In this document: positions 33,159-41,268 of the stretch, in pieces | How positions within the stretch are numbered: position 1 is the first letter of the stretch | How the letters are laid out: every line of letters starts with the position of its first letter | NCBI GenBank assembly: GCA_011526585.1 | Contig: WYBB01000094.1 | Location: 45,204 to 109,203, forward strand | Source of the DNA: Deltaproteobacteria bacterium | GTDB lineage: Bacteria > Myxococcota_A > UBA9042 > PHBI01 | Length of the DNA: 64,000 nucleotides | Reading direction: 5' to 3' | Made by a program: the position numbers and the translations under genes | The notes under the pieces: generated by a model | What the model saw: the letters and a program-made list of their open reading frames with translations, nothing else | Database searches by the model: none | Told to the model about the DNA's origin: nothing

Positions 33159-35636
33159 ATGCGAAGCAGTCGTGGACTACTGATCGTCGTCGTCATGAGC
33201 GGCTGCTTCGGGGAGCGCATCGGCTCGAGCGGCGGCGGCGACACGGTCGAGGTCGTCGACGCCGACGCCGCGGTCGAGACCGACGCCGCGGTCGAGACCG
33301 ACGCCGACACCGCGGTCGAGACCGACTCCGACCTCGCGCCCGAGACGCGCGACACGACGATCGCGGAGACCACCGACACCGATGTCGCCACGGAGCCGGA
33401 CCTGCCGGCCGACCTCGACACGACCGCGCCGCCCGATCTCGCCGAAGACAGCGCGCTCCCGCCCGAGGCCGAGACCGCCGCGCCGTACTGCGGCGACGGG
33501 CGCTGCGACCCGGACGAGCGCTGCCCCGAGTGCGCAGACTGCCCCTGCCCCGAGCGCTGCGGCGCCGATCTCTTCCTGAGCGAGTACGTCGAGGGAACGA
33601 GCTGGAACAAGGCGCTCGAGATCGCCAACTTCACCGGCCACGAGGTCGAGCTCGCCGGCTACGCGATCTGGAAGATCACCAACGGCGGCCCCTGGTCCGA
33701 AGGCGCCTCGCGGGCGTTGTCGTTGAGCGGCACCCTCGCCCACGGCGCGGCGCTCGTCGTCTGTCACGGCGACGCGGCCCAGCCGATCGCCGAGGTCTGC
33801 CAGCTTGCGAGCACCGCCGACGCTCTCGAGTTCAACGGCGACGACGCGCTGGCGCTCGTGCGTAACGGCGCGATCATCGACGTGGTCGGCCTGGAAGGCG
33901 ACGACCCCGGCAGCGGCTGGGCGATCGGCCCGGTGAGCAACGCGACGGCCGACCACACCCTCAGGCGCAAGCTCGACGTCGTCGACGGCAGCGACGACTG
34001 GGCGCTCGCCGCGACGACCTGGGACGTGCTCGGCAAGGACGACTTCGCCGACCTCGGCCGCTTCACCGTCACCGCGACCTGCACCGCGAGCGACCCGCCG
34101 CGCGCCGCGCTCAACGAGATCGCCGCCGCCAGCGACGGCTCGGACTTCGTCGAGATCGCAGCGTTTTCCGTCTTCCAAAGCGCGACGCTCGACCTCGCCG
34201 GCTGGGCGATCGCCACGACCGGCGGTCGCTACACCTTCCCGGCCGGCGCGACGATGGCGCGCGGCGGTTTCGTCGCGCTCTCCGAGGGCGTGCTCGGCTT
34301 CTCGCTCGGGCTCAACGATCGCGTCTGGCTCTACGACGCCGACGGCGCCCTGCAGGACGTGATCGGCTGGGGCGTCGACGACCTGCGCGGCGCGTCCTAC
34401 GGCCGACTGCCCGACCTCACCGGCGCGCTCGTGCCCAACTCCGTCGCCACCCCCGGCGCGCCCAACCAGAGCCCCGAGACCTGGTGCGGCGACGGCACCT
34501 GCCAGGTCGACGAAGACTGCGTGAGCTGCGCCGCCGACTGCGCCGCCTGCCAGCCGGGCCCCGGCGACCTCGTCATCAGCGAGATCATGGCCGAGCCCAC
34601 CACCGGGCCCGAGTGGTTCGAGCTCGTCAACGTCGCCGGCGTGCCGCTCGAGCTCTCGGGTGTGACCGTGCGCGACGAGCACCAGGACCTGCACGTCATC
34701 GCGCCCGACACGAGCCTCGTCCTCGAGGCCGGCGCGCTCCTCGTGATGAGCTCGGACACGATGCCGCTCGGCGCCGGCGAGCTCTACGTCCTGAGCGGCG
34801 TCACCCTCGACCCCGACGACACGCTGATCCTCGAGCGCGACCGCGTCCTGATCGACCGCGTCGCCTGGTCGCACGGCGTCGGCCCCGGCGTCGCACGCAG
34901 CCTCGGCGCGCTCGCGACCGACGCCGACGACAACGACGACGACGACGCCTGGTGCGCCGCGCCCGAGCCGACGCCCGGCGCGGCCAACCCGATCTGTCCG
35001 CGCTGCGGCGATCTCTTCTGCCAGGACTCGGCCGGCGAGACCTGCGAGACCTGCGCCGAAGACTGCGGACGCTGCCCGGTGATCGGCTGCGCCGAGGGCC
35101 TCTTCTTCTCGGAGTACGTCGAGGGCAGCTCGTTCAACAAGGCGATCGAGATCGCCAACCTCACCGGCGCCGAGGTCGACCTCGCCGGCTACCAGATCTG
35201 GCGCCTGACCAACGGCCAGTCCACCTGGGACGCGCTGCCGGAGAGCAGCAAGGTCGCGCTCATCGGCACGCTCGCCCACGGCGCCGTATGGGTCGGCTGC
35301 AACACCCGCTCCGTCGAGTCCCTCCTCACCCACTGCGACGCCGTCTTCGGCCAGGGCTCCGCGCCCACCAACTTCAACGGCGACGACGCCCTCGCCCTGG
35401 CCTTCGAAGGCGTCATCATCGACGTCATCGGCTTCGACGCCGTCGACCCCGGCGACGGCTGGAGCATCGCCGGCGTGCCCGACGCGACCCTCGACCACAC
35501 CCTCACCCGCGCACCCCATATCATGCGCGGCAACACCGACTGGGCCGAGGCCGCGCTCGACGAGTGGCTCGTCGGTCCACCGGACGCCTTCGAAGACCTC
35601 GGCGCCCACACCGTCGACTATCTCTGCTCACCCTGA
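33159..35636 (+). CDS. lipoprotein with repeated lamin-tail domains and Cys knots
   Basis: An 825-residue lipoprotein; ATG 33159 is chosen because it gives a proper lipobox (VVVMSGC) with GGGGGG upstream, rather than the longer frame at 33117. An acidic low-complexity region (DAAVET repeats, Asp/Thr/Glu) leads to three Cys-rich CGDGxC..CxxC knots (near residues 105, 440 and 625). These alternate with four lamin-tail-type beta domains, two marked by LFLSEYVEG and LFFSEYVEG with NKA(L/I)EIAN. Surface display or wall binding is likely; no enzyme motif is visible. The stop overlaps the convergent HNH gene by nine bases. Confidence 0.8.
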   Translation: MRSSRGLLIVVVMSGCFGERIGSSGGGDTVEVVDADAAVETDAAVETDADTAVETDSDLAPETRDTTIAETTDTDVATEPDLPADLDTTAPPDLAEDSALPPEAETAAPYCGDGRCDPDERCPECADCPCPERCGADLFLSEYVEGTSWNKALEIANFTGHEVELAGYAIWKITNGGPWSEGASRALSLSGTLAHGAALVVCHGDAAQPIAEVCQLASTADALEFNGDDALALVRNGAIIDVVGLEGDDPGSGWAIGPVSNATADHTLRRKLDVVDGSDDWALAATTWDVLGKDDFADLGRFTVTATCTASDPPRAALNEIAAASDGSDFVEIAAFSVFQSATLDLAGWAIATTGGRYTFPAGATMARGGFVALSEGVLGFSLGLNDRVWLYDADGALQDVIGWGVDDLRGASYGRLPDLTGALVPNSVATPGAPNQSPETWCGDGTCQVDEDCVSCAADCAACQPGPGDLVISEIMAEPTTGPEWFELVNVAGVPLELSGVTVRDEHQDLHVIAPDTSLVLEAGALLVMSSDTMPLGAGELYVLSGVTLDPDDTLILERDRVLIDRVAWSHGVGPGVARSLGALATDADDNDDDDAWCAAPEPTPGAANPICPRCGDLFCQDSAGETCETCAEDCGRCPVIGCAEGLFFSEYVEGSSFNKAIEIANLTGAEVDLAGYQIWRLTNGQSTWDALPESSKVALIGTLAHGAVWVGCNTRSVESLLTHCDAVFGQGSAPTNFNGDDALALAFEGVIIDVIGFDAVDPGDGWSIAGVPDATLDHTLTRAPHIMRGNTDWAEAALDEWLVGPPDAFEDLGAHTVDYLCSP
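33264..33323 (+). repeat. in-frame tandem repeat encoding DAAVET
   Basis: Two identical 18-bp units at 33264-33281 and 33282-33299, then a third expanded unit with a 6-bp insertion (33300-33323). They encode the acidic linker after the lipid anchor. Length variation between strains would be expected. Confidence 0.8.
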
Positions 35637-37307
35637 CGCCCATCCCATCGCCCGCCACACGAGCCCACCCGGCGCCACACCCCCCACCTCGAGCCGGCCC
35701 CCATGGACCAGCTCGAGGTGACACACCTCACACAACGCGACGAGGTTGTCCCGCTCCTCACCGCCGCCCCGACTCCGGTACACCACGTGGTGCGGCGTGA
35801 CGTTCCTGCTCCGGCACACCGGGCTCGCACAGCGCCAGCGCTCTCTCACATAGACATCCCGGTAGCCGTCCTCGACCCGGATCGCCCCGCCCCAGGCCTT
35901 CATCACCGCCCGCACCAAAAACGCCACGAACGAGCCCTCGATCCCCAGCGTCCCGTGCAACCGCTCCAGCGTCCGCCAGAACTTCCCGATCTCCTCACCC
36001 ACGGACATCCGGAGCCCCGTCGTCGTCACCTCGACCTCGACCGCCTCCGTCTCGGACTCCGGTGATTCCTCGCCGATCACCTTCGCGATCACCGCCCGCT
36101 CGAGGTCGCGGACATCCGAGATCATCGCCTCATCGGGCGGGCCCATGCCCTCCACCGCCACGCCTTCGGCCCGCGCGATCATCTCGACGGCCTCGATCTC
36201 CTCCCGCAGAACCTTCACGGTCCGCCCCTCCGCGTGCCCGATCCACGCCTCGACCGTCCCGGCCCCGGCCACCCGAGCGATCGCCGCAGCGGCCTCATAT
36301 CCAATCCGACCCTCGACGACCGCGGCCTCGATCTCCGGCAGCCCCATCACCCGCTTCGCCAAAGCCACCCGAGCGCCCATGCTGCTCGGCGAGAGTCCGA
36401 CCCGCTCGCGAAAGTAGTGCTCGAAGCTCGAATACCCGAGCACCTTCCACACGTCGTGCTCGATCACCCTGCGCCCGAGCTCACCGAGCTCCAGGTCCCG
36501 CCAAGCCAGCTCCCGAGCCGCCTCCCGCAACTTCCCATCGATCGCCGCCACGCCCTCCGGCCAGGCGATCTCGTCCTCGCCCCCATACTCCGCCGCCTCG
36601 ACGATCGTAAGCCGCTCGACCGCCGCCCGAGCCGTCTCCTCGATGGCGGCCAGCTCCGCCCGCCACTTCCGTTCGTCCTCGTCCTCCGGCACGAGCCCCC
36701 AGGGCAGGTCGATCCCCGGCCACCGCGCGATCAGCTCGGTCAGCCCCTCGGCCAATATCGCCTCGATCGCCGCCTCGCCCTTCACACCGCCGACACTCTC
36801 GACCATCAAGCGCGCCTGCTCGAACGCCCACGCGTCGATCCGATCCACCGTCGCCGTCACCGTCACCCGTGCCGGCGCACAATCGTCGATCGTCTCCACC
36901 CGCCGAGCCTTCAGCTCCGCCCGCATCTCCCGCACGGTCATCCCGAGCGCCCGGGCAATCCACTCCCCCTCATCCTCGACCGTCGCCACCCGCGCCACCA
37001 GCTCGACCATCGAAGTCGACAACCGCCCACTCACCAACTCCGCCCGCAGACCCGGCAACCCCGCCAACCGCCGCGCCAACCCCCGGACATCCGAGCCCCA
37101 GCGCCCCGACCGCCCCAACGCCTCCCGGCAATAGGACTCCAGATTCGGAAACCCGAGCGCCTTCACACCCCCAACGCCCTCCAACCTCAGCAGGCCCTCG
37201 CCCACCCGCAAGCGCATCGCCCCGAGCCCCCGCCCGAGCGCCGCAATCCGCCCATCGATCCGAAGCAGCTCCGCCACCTCGATCGAGCCCCGATATCGCC
37301 GTCGCAT
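35628..37307 (-). CDS. HNH endonuclease-type protein
   Basis: A 559-residue protein from ATG 37307; the TTG at 37364 would add 19 residues. The first 430 residues hold two similar helical segments (ALGFPNLESYCREALGRSGRW and VLGYSSFEHYFRERVGLSPSS, each followed by VSGRLS/VEGRIGYE-type helices), so an internal duplication is likely. The C-terminus holds an HNH nuclease: CASPVCRSRNVTPHHVVYRSRGGGEERDNLVALCEVCH, with two Cys pairs for zinc and the HH..N..H residues. Many such proteins in Myxococcota and Actinobacteria have no known target. It neighbours the restriction locus but is separated from it by the hairpin cluster. Confidence 0.82.
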   Translation of the reverse strand: MRRRYRGSIEVAELLRIDGRIAALGRGLGAMRLRVGEGLLRLEGVGGVKALGFPNLESYCREALGRSGRWGSDVRGLARRLAGLPGLRAELVSGRLSTSMVELVARVATVEDEGEWIARALGMTVREMRAELKARRVETIDDCAPARVTVTATVDRIDAWAFEQARLMVESVGGVKGEAAIEAILAEGLTELIARWPGIDLPWGLVPEDEDERKWRAELAAIEETARAAVERLTIVEAAEYGGEDEIAWPEGVAAIDGKLREAARELAWRDLELGELGRRVIEHDVWKVLGYSSFEHYFRERVGLSPSSMGARVALAKRVMGLPEIEAAVVEGRIGYEAAAAIARVAGAGTVEAWIGHAEGRTVKVLREEIEAVEMIARAEGVAVEGMGPPDEAMISDVRDLERAVIAKVIGEESPESETEAVEVEVTTTGLRMSVGEEIGKFWRTLERLHGTLGIEGSFVAFLVRAVMKAWGGAIRVEDGYRDVYVRERWRCASPVCRSRNVTPHHVVYRSRGGGEERDNLVALCEVCHLELVHGGRLEVGGVAPGGLVWRAMGWASG

Positions 37308-37455
37308 GTCACTCTCATACCAACCCCGCCCACCCAATTCCACCCGAAAGTGCCACCCAGGCAATTTTCACCCCCAGTCAGACTCGCCCCTCACCCCCAC
37401 ACAAACCAACTCTCCCCCAGACAGACCCCGCCGCAGCCGGGGCTCGTTGGCGGTG

Positions 37456-37478
37456 TGGAAAACGCACGGCGTTTTCCA
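37456..37478. repeat. palindrome 1 of a triple hairpin cluster
   Basis: Ten-bp arms TGGAAAACGC and GCGTTTTCCA with a 3-nt loop. It is the first of three related hairpins between hsdS and the HNH gene, and is followed by AAGCGGCTCG. Confidence 0.8.
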
Positions 37479-37487
37479 AGCGGCTCG

Positions 37488-37520
37488 TGGAGAACGCGCA
37501 GCGCAGCGGAGCGTTCTCCA
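37488..37520. repeat. palindrome 2 of the cluster
   Basis: Ten-bp arms TGGAGAACGC and GCGTTCTCCA with a 13-nt loop that is itself GC-repetitive. The arms differ by one base from palindrome 1 (A to G, with the partner T to C), a compensated change that keeps the stem. Confidence 0.8.
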
Positions 37521-37539
37521 AGGTGGCGGTGTGCGGCTC

Positions 37540-37562
37540 GTGGAAAAGCCCCGCTTTTCCAC
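37540..37562. repeat. palindrome 3 of the cluster
   Basis: Ten-bp arms GTGGAAAAGC and GCTTTTCCAC around CCC. Like palindrome 2 it follows CGGCTCG. It lies 43 bp past the hsdS stop, so it could serve as a processing or termination structure for the restriction operon. Confidence 0.8.
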
Positions 37563-37604
37563 ATCCGTGCACCGCCACCGTCAGCCGCGTCACCGTCAAC
37601 AGCC

Positions 37605-39053
37605 CTACGACCGAGCGCGCCCCCGCCTCTTCTTCCCACCCCCCTCGGAGCCCACCCGCTCAGCCCGGATGCGCTCGAGCAACACCTCGGCAGGCTCGTC
37701 GTTCGGATCCTGGGGCACGAGCTCACCGCGAAACGCTTTCGCGAGAATCGCCCGATCCATCTGCTCCTGATAGGTCAACAGAGACAAGGCGCTCGCTTCC
37801 GCCGCTGCAATGCCGTCGAAAGTTGATTCAATCTTGCGGAGCAGCGCTTCGACTTCGCGTCCGGGTGGCACCGGGATACGCGTGCTCCTGAGCACGGCGC
37901 CATTGATCTTCGGCATGTTGCCGGCCGTCCCGGTCGCCATGGAGCGAAACCAGCCGCGGCACAATGAACTGTTGAAGTATCGCCACAGAAGGTCGCCGAT
38001 CGATGTCCGGGTCGTGCGAAGCCTCATCATGAGATCGGGGTAGATGATGGGCTCCGGATATCCGCGAAAGACCGCGGCTGCGCCGATGTACTCCAAGCTG
38101 TTGGCGCGTTGTACGAGGAGATCGCCAGGCTCCATCCAGTACTTGGCATCCGCAGGGAGAGACTCGTTCAGCCGCTTGGTCGTACTCGCATCGAGACGCA
38201 TCTGGCCGGATGTCGTAGCACTCAACTTCATCGTGAGAGTGCCACGAGCATCTCCGTCCGTATTTCCGGAGTAGCCGTTCGTGGGGCCATCCCAACAGAG
38301 CTGCTCCACAGTGGCCCAACACCACCCCTCGGGCAGCTCCGGCAGCTCGCTCGTGTCCACCGGCTCGGGCTCGACGTACTTCTTCTTCGGGTTGGCCTCT
38401 TCCCAGCGGCGGCGGCGCTCGGCGCGGATGCGCGCGAGCAGCTCGGAGGCGGGCTCGACGTCGGGGTTGCGGGCCCGCCACTCGCGGGTCAGGTCCCCAC
38501 GGAACGCCGCGGCGAGCACCGACCGCCGGAACTTCTCGAGCAGCGGAGGAATCGCGTCGAGGGCTTGCTTCGCGGCGTCCGCTCGGGCTTGCAGGGCGTC
38601 AAGCTTGGCGACGATGCGTTTCTGTTCGTTGAGGGGCGGCACCCGGAAACCAGCCTCCCTCATTTGTCCTTGGGTGAGCTTGAGCCTCGTGGTCCCGCTA
38701 ACGTATGGCATCCAATCGAAGGCATTGAACCAATTGACCAAGAACGATGACGTCATGTCTCCGAGGGGAGCGATGATGTGGGCGTGATTGTTCACCCAGA
38801 ATTGTCCTCTTGCACGATATGCAACAGGGCGGCCAGGTTGATCGAAGAATCCGCCGTCTTCGGCGAGCAGTGCGAAGTCTCCATCGAAGATATAGCTGTC
38901 GATAGTATCAACCTGGCCATTGGCGCCATAATAGGCGTACGGACCCGGACGCGTGGCTCGTTCCTCAGCGTTCAATGGCACGCGCTGCGAATCTCGGATG
39001 TCCACAAGTTCACCAAGCGAACATTCAACCCACCCCTCAGGCAACCCACTCAC
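37605..39053 (-). CDS. hsdS: type I restriction-modification specificity subunit
   Basis: A 482-residue HsdS starting at GTG 39053 in a GTGA overlap with hsdM. It has two target-recognition halves. Each begins with LPEGW (MSGLPEGWVE; ELPELPEGWCWATVEQL) and ends with the conserved helix region (PPLNEQKRIVAKLDALQARADAAKQ; PPGREVEALLRKIESTFDGI), followed by FRGDLTREWRA / FRGELVPQDPNDEPAEVLLERI. Both halves look intact, so a bipartite target is expected. It forms the methylase with HsdM and the nuclease with HsdR. Confidence 0.92.
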   Translation of the reverse strand: MSGLPEGWVECSLGELVDIRDSQRVPLNAEERATRPGPYAYYGANGQVDTIDSYIFDGDFALLAEDGGFFDQPGRPVAYRARGQFWVNNHAHIIAPLGDMTSSFLVNWFNAFDWMPYVSGTTRLKLTQGQMREAGFRVPPLNEQKRIVAKLDALQARADAAKQALDAIPPLLEKFRRSVLAAAFRGDLTREWRARNPDVEPASELLARIRAERRRRWEEANPKKKYVEPEPVDTSELPELPEGWCWATVEQLCWDGPTNGYSGNTDGDARGTLTMKLSATTSGQMRLDASTTKRLNESLPADAKYWMEPGDLLVQRANSLEYIGAAAVFRGYPEPIIYPDLMMRLRTTRTSIGDLLWRYFNSSLCRGWFRSMATGTAGNMPKINGAVLRSTRIPVPPGREVEALLRKIESTFDGIAAAEASALSLLTYQEQMDRAILAKAFRGELVPQDPNDEPAEVLLERIRAERVGSEGGGKKRRGRARS

Positions 39054-40492
39054 GCCTCCACCCCATTGTCCAACACCTCCACCAACCCCTGCATCTCCTC
39101 GGTCGCCACCCGCAAGAGCTCCAGGATCTCCGCCGCGATCTCCTCCGGCTCGCGCAGCTCCGCGTCACCCCCGCCGCTCTCGTCTCGCAGCCACGTCACA
39201 TCCAGATTATCGCCGCGCTTGCGGATCTCCTCGCGCCCGAATCGCCGCCAGCGCCCGGTCTCGCCCGCGTCCTTCCGCTCGCTCAACCCGTTCGGGTCGG
39301 CCCCGTACGCCTCCATGAAGCCCTTCAAGTGCTCCACGCCGAACGGCGTGCGTTTGCCGAACGACGGCATGTTGGTCCGGGCGTCGTAGATCCAGATCTC
39401 CTTGGTCTGCCCGACATCACCGCCCTTGCCCTGGCCCTTCTGGAAGAAGAGCACATTGGTCTTCACGCCGGCGGCGTAGAAGATCCCGGTCGGCAGTCTC
39501 AGGATCGTGTGCAGCCGGCACTTGTCCATCAGATCGGCCCGGATCTTCTGGCCGACGTTGTCCTCGAACAAGACGTTGTCGGGCAGCACGACCGCGGCGC
39601 GCCCGCCGGGCTTCAGGTTCCGGTAGATGTGCTGGAGGAAGGCGAGCTGCTTGTTGCTCGTGACGAAGGTGAAGTCGTCGCGGCTCGGGGTGCCGCCACC
39701 CTTCTTGGTGCCGAAGGGCGGGTTCGTCAGGATGAGATCCGAGGCCGGCACATTCGCGCCGAGCGGCGAGAGCGTGTCTCCGAGGTACACCTCGATCTCG
39801 AGGTCGTGCAGCATCGCGTTCATCAGCGCGAGGCGCCGCGCGTCGGGCACGAGCTCGATCGCGTAGAAGGCCTTCTTCTTCTGGAACTCCTGCTGCTGGG
39901 TCTTGAGCGTCCAGTGGTCATCGGTCTCGGCCTTGATCCAGGCGTCGGCGCGGATGATGAAGCCGAGCGTGCCGGCGGCGGGGTCGCTCACGATCTCGCC
40001 GGCCTTGGGCTTCATCAGCGAGACCATGCAGTCGATGAGCGGGCGCGGCGTGAAGTACTGGCCGGCGCCGGACTTCTTCTCGCCGGCGTTCTTCTCGAGC
40101 AGGCCTTCGTATAGGTCGCCGAGCCCCTCGGCCTTGGCCGAGTACCAGTCGAGCGCGTCGATGCTCGTCACCAGGGTCGAGAGGTTCGTCGCTTTGCTGA
40201 GCGAGGTCTGCGCGTTGGCGTAGATCGCCTGCACGCGCGGCGAGGCCTCCGTGGAGCCGAGGTGGATGAGCAGCTTGCGATAGAACTCGAGCTGGTCCAG
40301 GCCCGACCGGCCTTTGAGATCCGCCCAGCGCCAGTTCGCGGGCAGGTGCTGCTCGCTGCCGGTCTCGGCCGCCATCTTGAGGAAGAGCAGGTAGGTCAGC
40401 TCGGTGACGTACTGGTGATAGGTGATGCCGTCGTCGCGCAGGACGTGACACAGGTTCCAGAGCCTGGCGACGATGTCGGTCGTGGAGGTCAT
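39050..40492 (-). CDS. hsdM: type I restriction-modification methyltransferase subunit
   Basis: A 480-residue N6-adenine methyltransferase. The N-terminal HsdM helical domain (ARLWNLCHVLRDDGITYHQYVTELTYLLFLKM) precedes QYFTPRPLIDCMV. The AdoMet motif reads DPAAGTLGF (170-178; usual DPACGTGGF) and the catalytic motif is NPPF at 257-260. It transfers methyl groups to adenine in the HsdS target. It is coupled to hsdS. The toxin-antitoxin pair lies on the opposite strand just upstream, so hsdR is separated from hsdM. Confidence 0.93.
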   Translation of the reverse strand: MTSTTDIVARLWNLCHVLRDDGITYHQYVTELTYLLFLKMAAETGSEQHLPANWRWADLKGRSGLDQLEFYRKLLIHLGSTEASPRVQAIYANAQTSLSKATNLSTLVTSIDALDWYSAKAEGLGDLYEGLLEKNAGEKKSGAGQYFTPRPLIDCMVSLMKPKAGEIVSDPAAGTLGFIIRADAWIKAETDDHWTLKTQQQEFQKKKAFYAIELVPDARRLALMNAMLHDLEIEVYLGDTLSPLGANVPASDLILTNPPFGTKKGGGTPSRDDFTFVTSNKQLAFLQHIYRNLKPGGRAAVVLPDNVLFEDNVGQKIRADLMDKCRLHTILRLPTGIFYAAGVKTNVLFFQKGQGKGGDVGQTKEIWIYDARTNMPSFGKRTPFGVEHLKGFMEAYGADPNGLSERKDAGETGRWRRFGREEIRKRGDNLDVTWLRDESGGGDAELREPEEIAAEILELLRVATEEMQGLVEVLDNGVEA

Positions 40493-40587
40493 GTCGAGTC
40501 CGGTCCGTGTGGCATGCCGGCGGGTACCTTGATCGATGTCGATCGCGGCGGCAAGGGGGCAAGCCGCGAAGGAAATGACCGGAGCCT

Positions 40588-40617
40588 TGGCGGCCGTTCA
40601 CAACTACGTTATGAACG
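40588..40617 (+). promoter_or_regulatory. promoter and operator-like palindrome of the toxin-antitoxin pair
   Basis: TTGGCG (40588-40593) and TATGAA (40611-40616) are 17 bp apart. A dyad with arms GTTCA (40597-40601) and TGAAC (40613-40617) covers the -10 and is a candidate binding site for the antitoxin. The start site is predicted within a base or two of the antitoxin ATG at 40622, and no Shine-Dalgarno is present. Confidence 0.5.
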
Positions 40618-40621
40618 CAGC

Positions 40622-40852
40622 ATGAACAAGCGCCTCCAGACGATCGGCAACAGCTCCGGCATCATCATCGACAAGCCGATCCTCGAGCTTCTGAAGATCA
40701 CCGCTGACACCGAGCTCGAGGTCACGACGGACGGCGAACGCCTCATCGTAACCCCCATTCGCCCCGATGGCGATCGGCGGCGCAAGGTCGCGGCCGCGCA
40801 GAAGCGAACGCTCGCGGCACATGCGGAGACCTTTCGAAAGCTCGCAAAATGA
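40622..40852 (+). CDS. AbrB/MazE-type antitoxin
   Basis: A 76-residue DNA-binding protein. The first 50 residues form a swapped-hairpin AbrB fold: MNKRLQTIGNSSGIIIDKPILELLKITADTELEVTTDGERLIVTPI. The charged C-terminal helix would wrap and neutralise the toxin. It overlaps the toxin gene by ATGA, the usual antitoxin-first order. It probably autoregulates through the dyad in its promoter. Confidence 0.88.
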   Translation: MNKRLQTIGNSSGIIIDKPILELLKITADTELEVTTDGERLIVTPIRPDGDRRRKVAAAQKRTLAAHAETFRKLAK

Positions 40853-41268
40853 GCGACGCGGATGAGCCGGTGTTCCTCTCGGTCGATGAGGTCCTCGACC
40901 TTCATGCCGATCAGCTCCGGTTGTTCGGTGGTTCGGATGGCATCCGGGACCGGGGCGCGCTCGAGTCGGCGATAGCGACGCCGGCCGCGAGCTTCGGAGG
41001 GGTCTTCCTGCACGATGGCCTCTTCGAGATGGCAGCCGCCTACGCGTTCCACATCGCCGAGAACCAGCCATTCGTCGACGGCAACAAGCGCACCGGCCTG
41101 AACGCGACCCTTGTCTTTCTCGACATCAACGGATGGATCGTCCTGGATCCAGAGGGGCGCCTCTATGACGCGATGATCGCGTTGTCTGCGCGTACGCTCG
41201 ACAAGCGAGGCCTCGGCCAGATCCTGCGGGAGCTTGCACACCAACGCGAAGACGACGGCGAAGGCTGA
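40849..41268 (+). CDS. Doc-type (death-on-curing, Fic-fold) toxin
   Basis: A 139-residue Doc protein. The Fic-fold motif reads ENQPFVDGNKRTGLN, so the catalytic His of HPFxDGNKR is Gln73, while Asp77, Gly78, Asn79, Lys80 and Arg81 are kept. Phage P1 Doc phosphorylates EF-Tu and needs that His, so activity may be altered or lost. The rest of the fold (GGSDGIRDRGALESAIATP, AAAYAFHIAENQ) is standard. Its TGA and the TGA of hsdR on the other strand abut as TGATCA. Confidence 0.88.
   Translation: MSDADEPVFLSVDEVLDLHADQLRLFGGSDGIRDRGALESAIATPAASFGGVFLHDGLFEMAAAYAFHIAENQPFVDGNKRTGLNATLVFLDINGWIVLDPEGRLYDAMIALSARTLDKRGLGQILRELAHQREDDGEG

Noticed and set aside
37456..37562. CRISPR array
   Set aside because: The three units are hairpins of different loop length with no equal spacers and no cas genes nearby.
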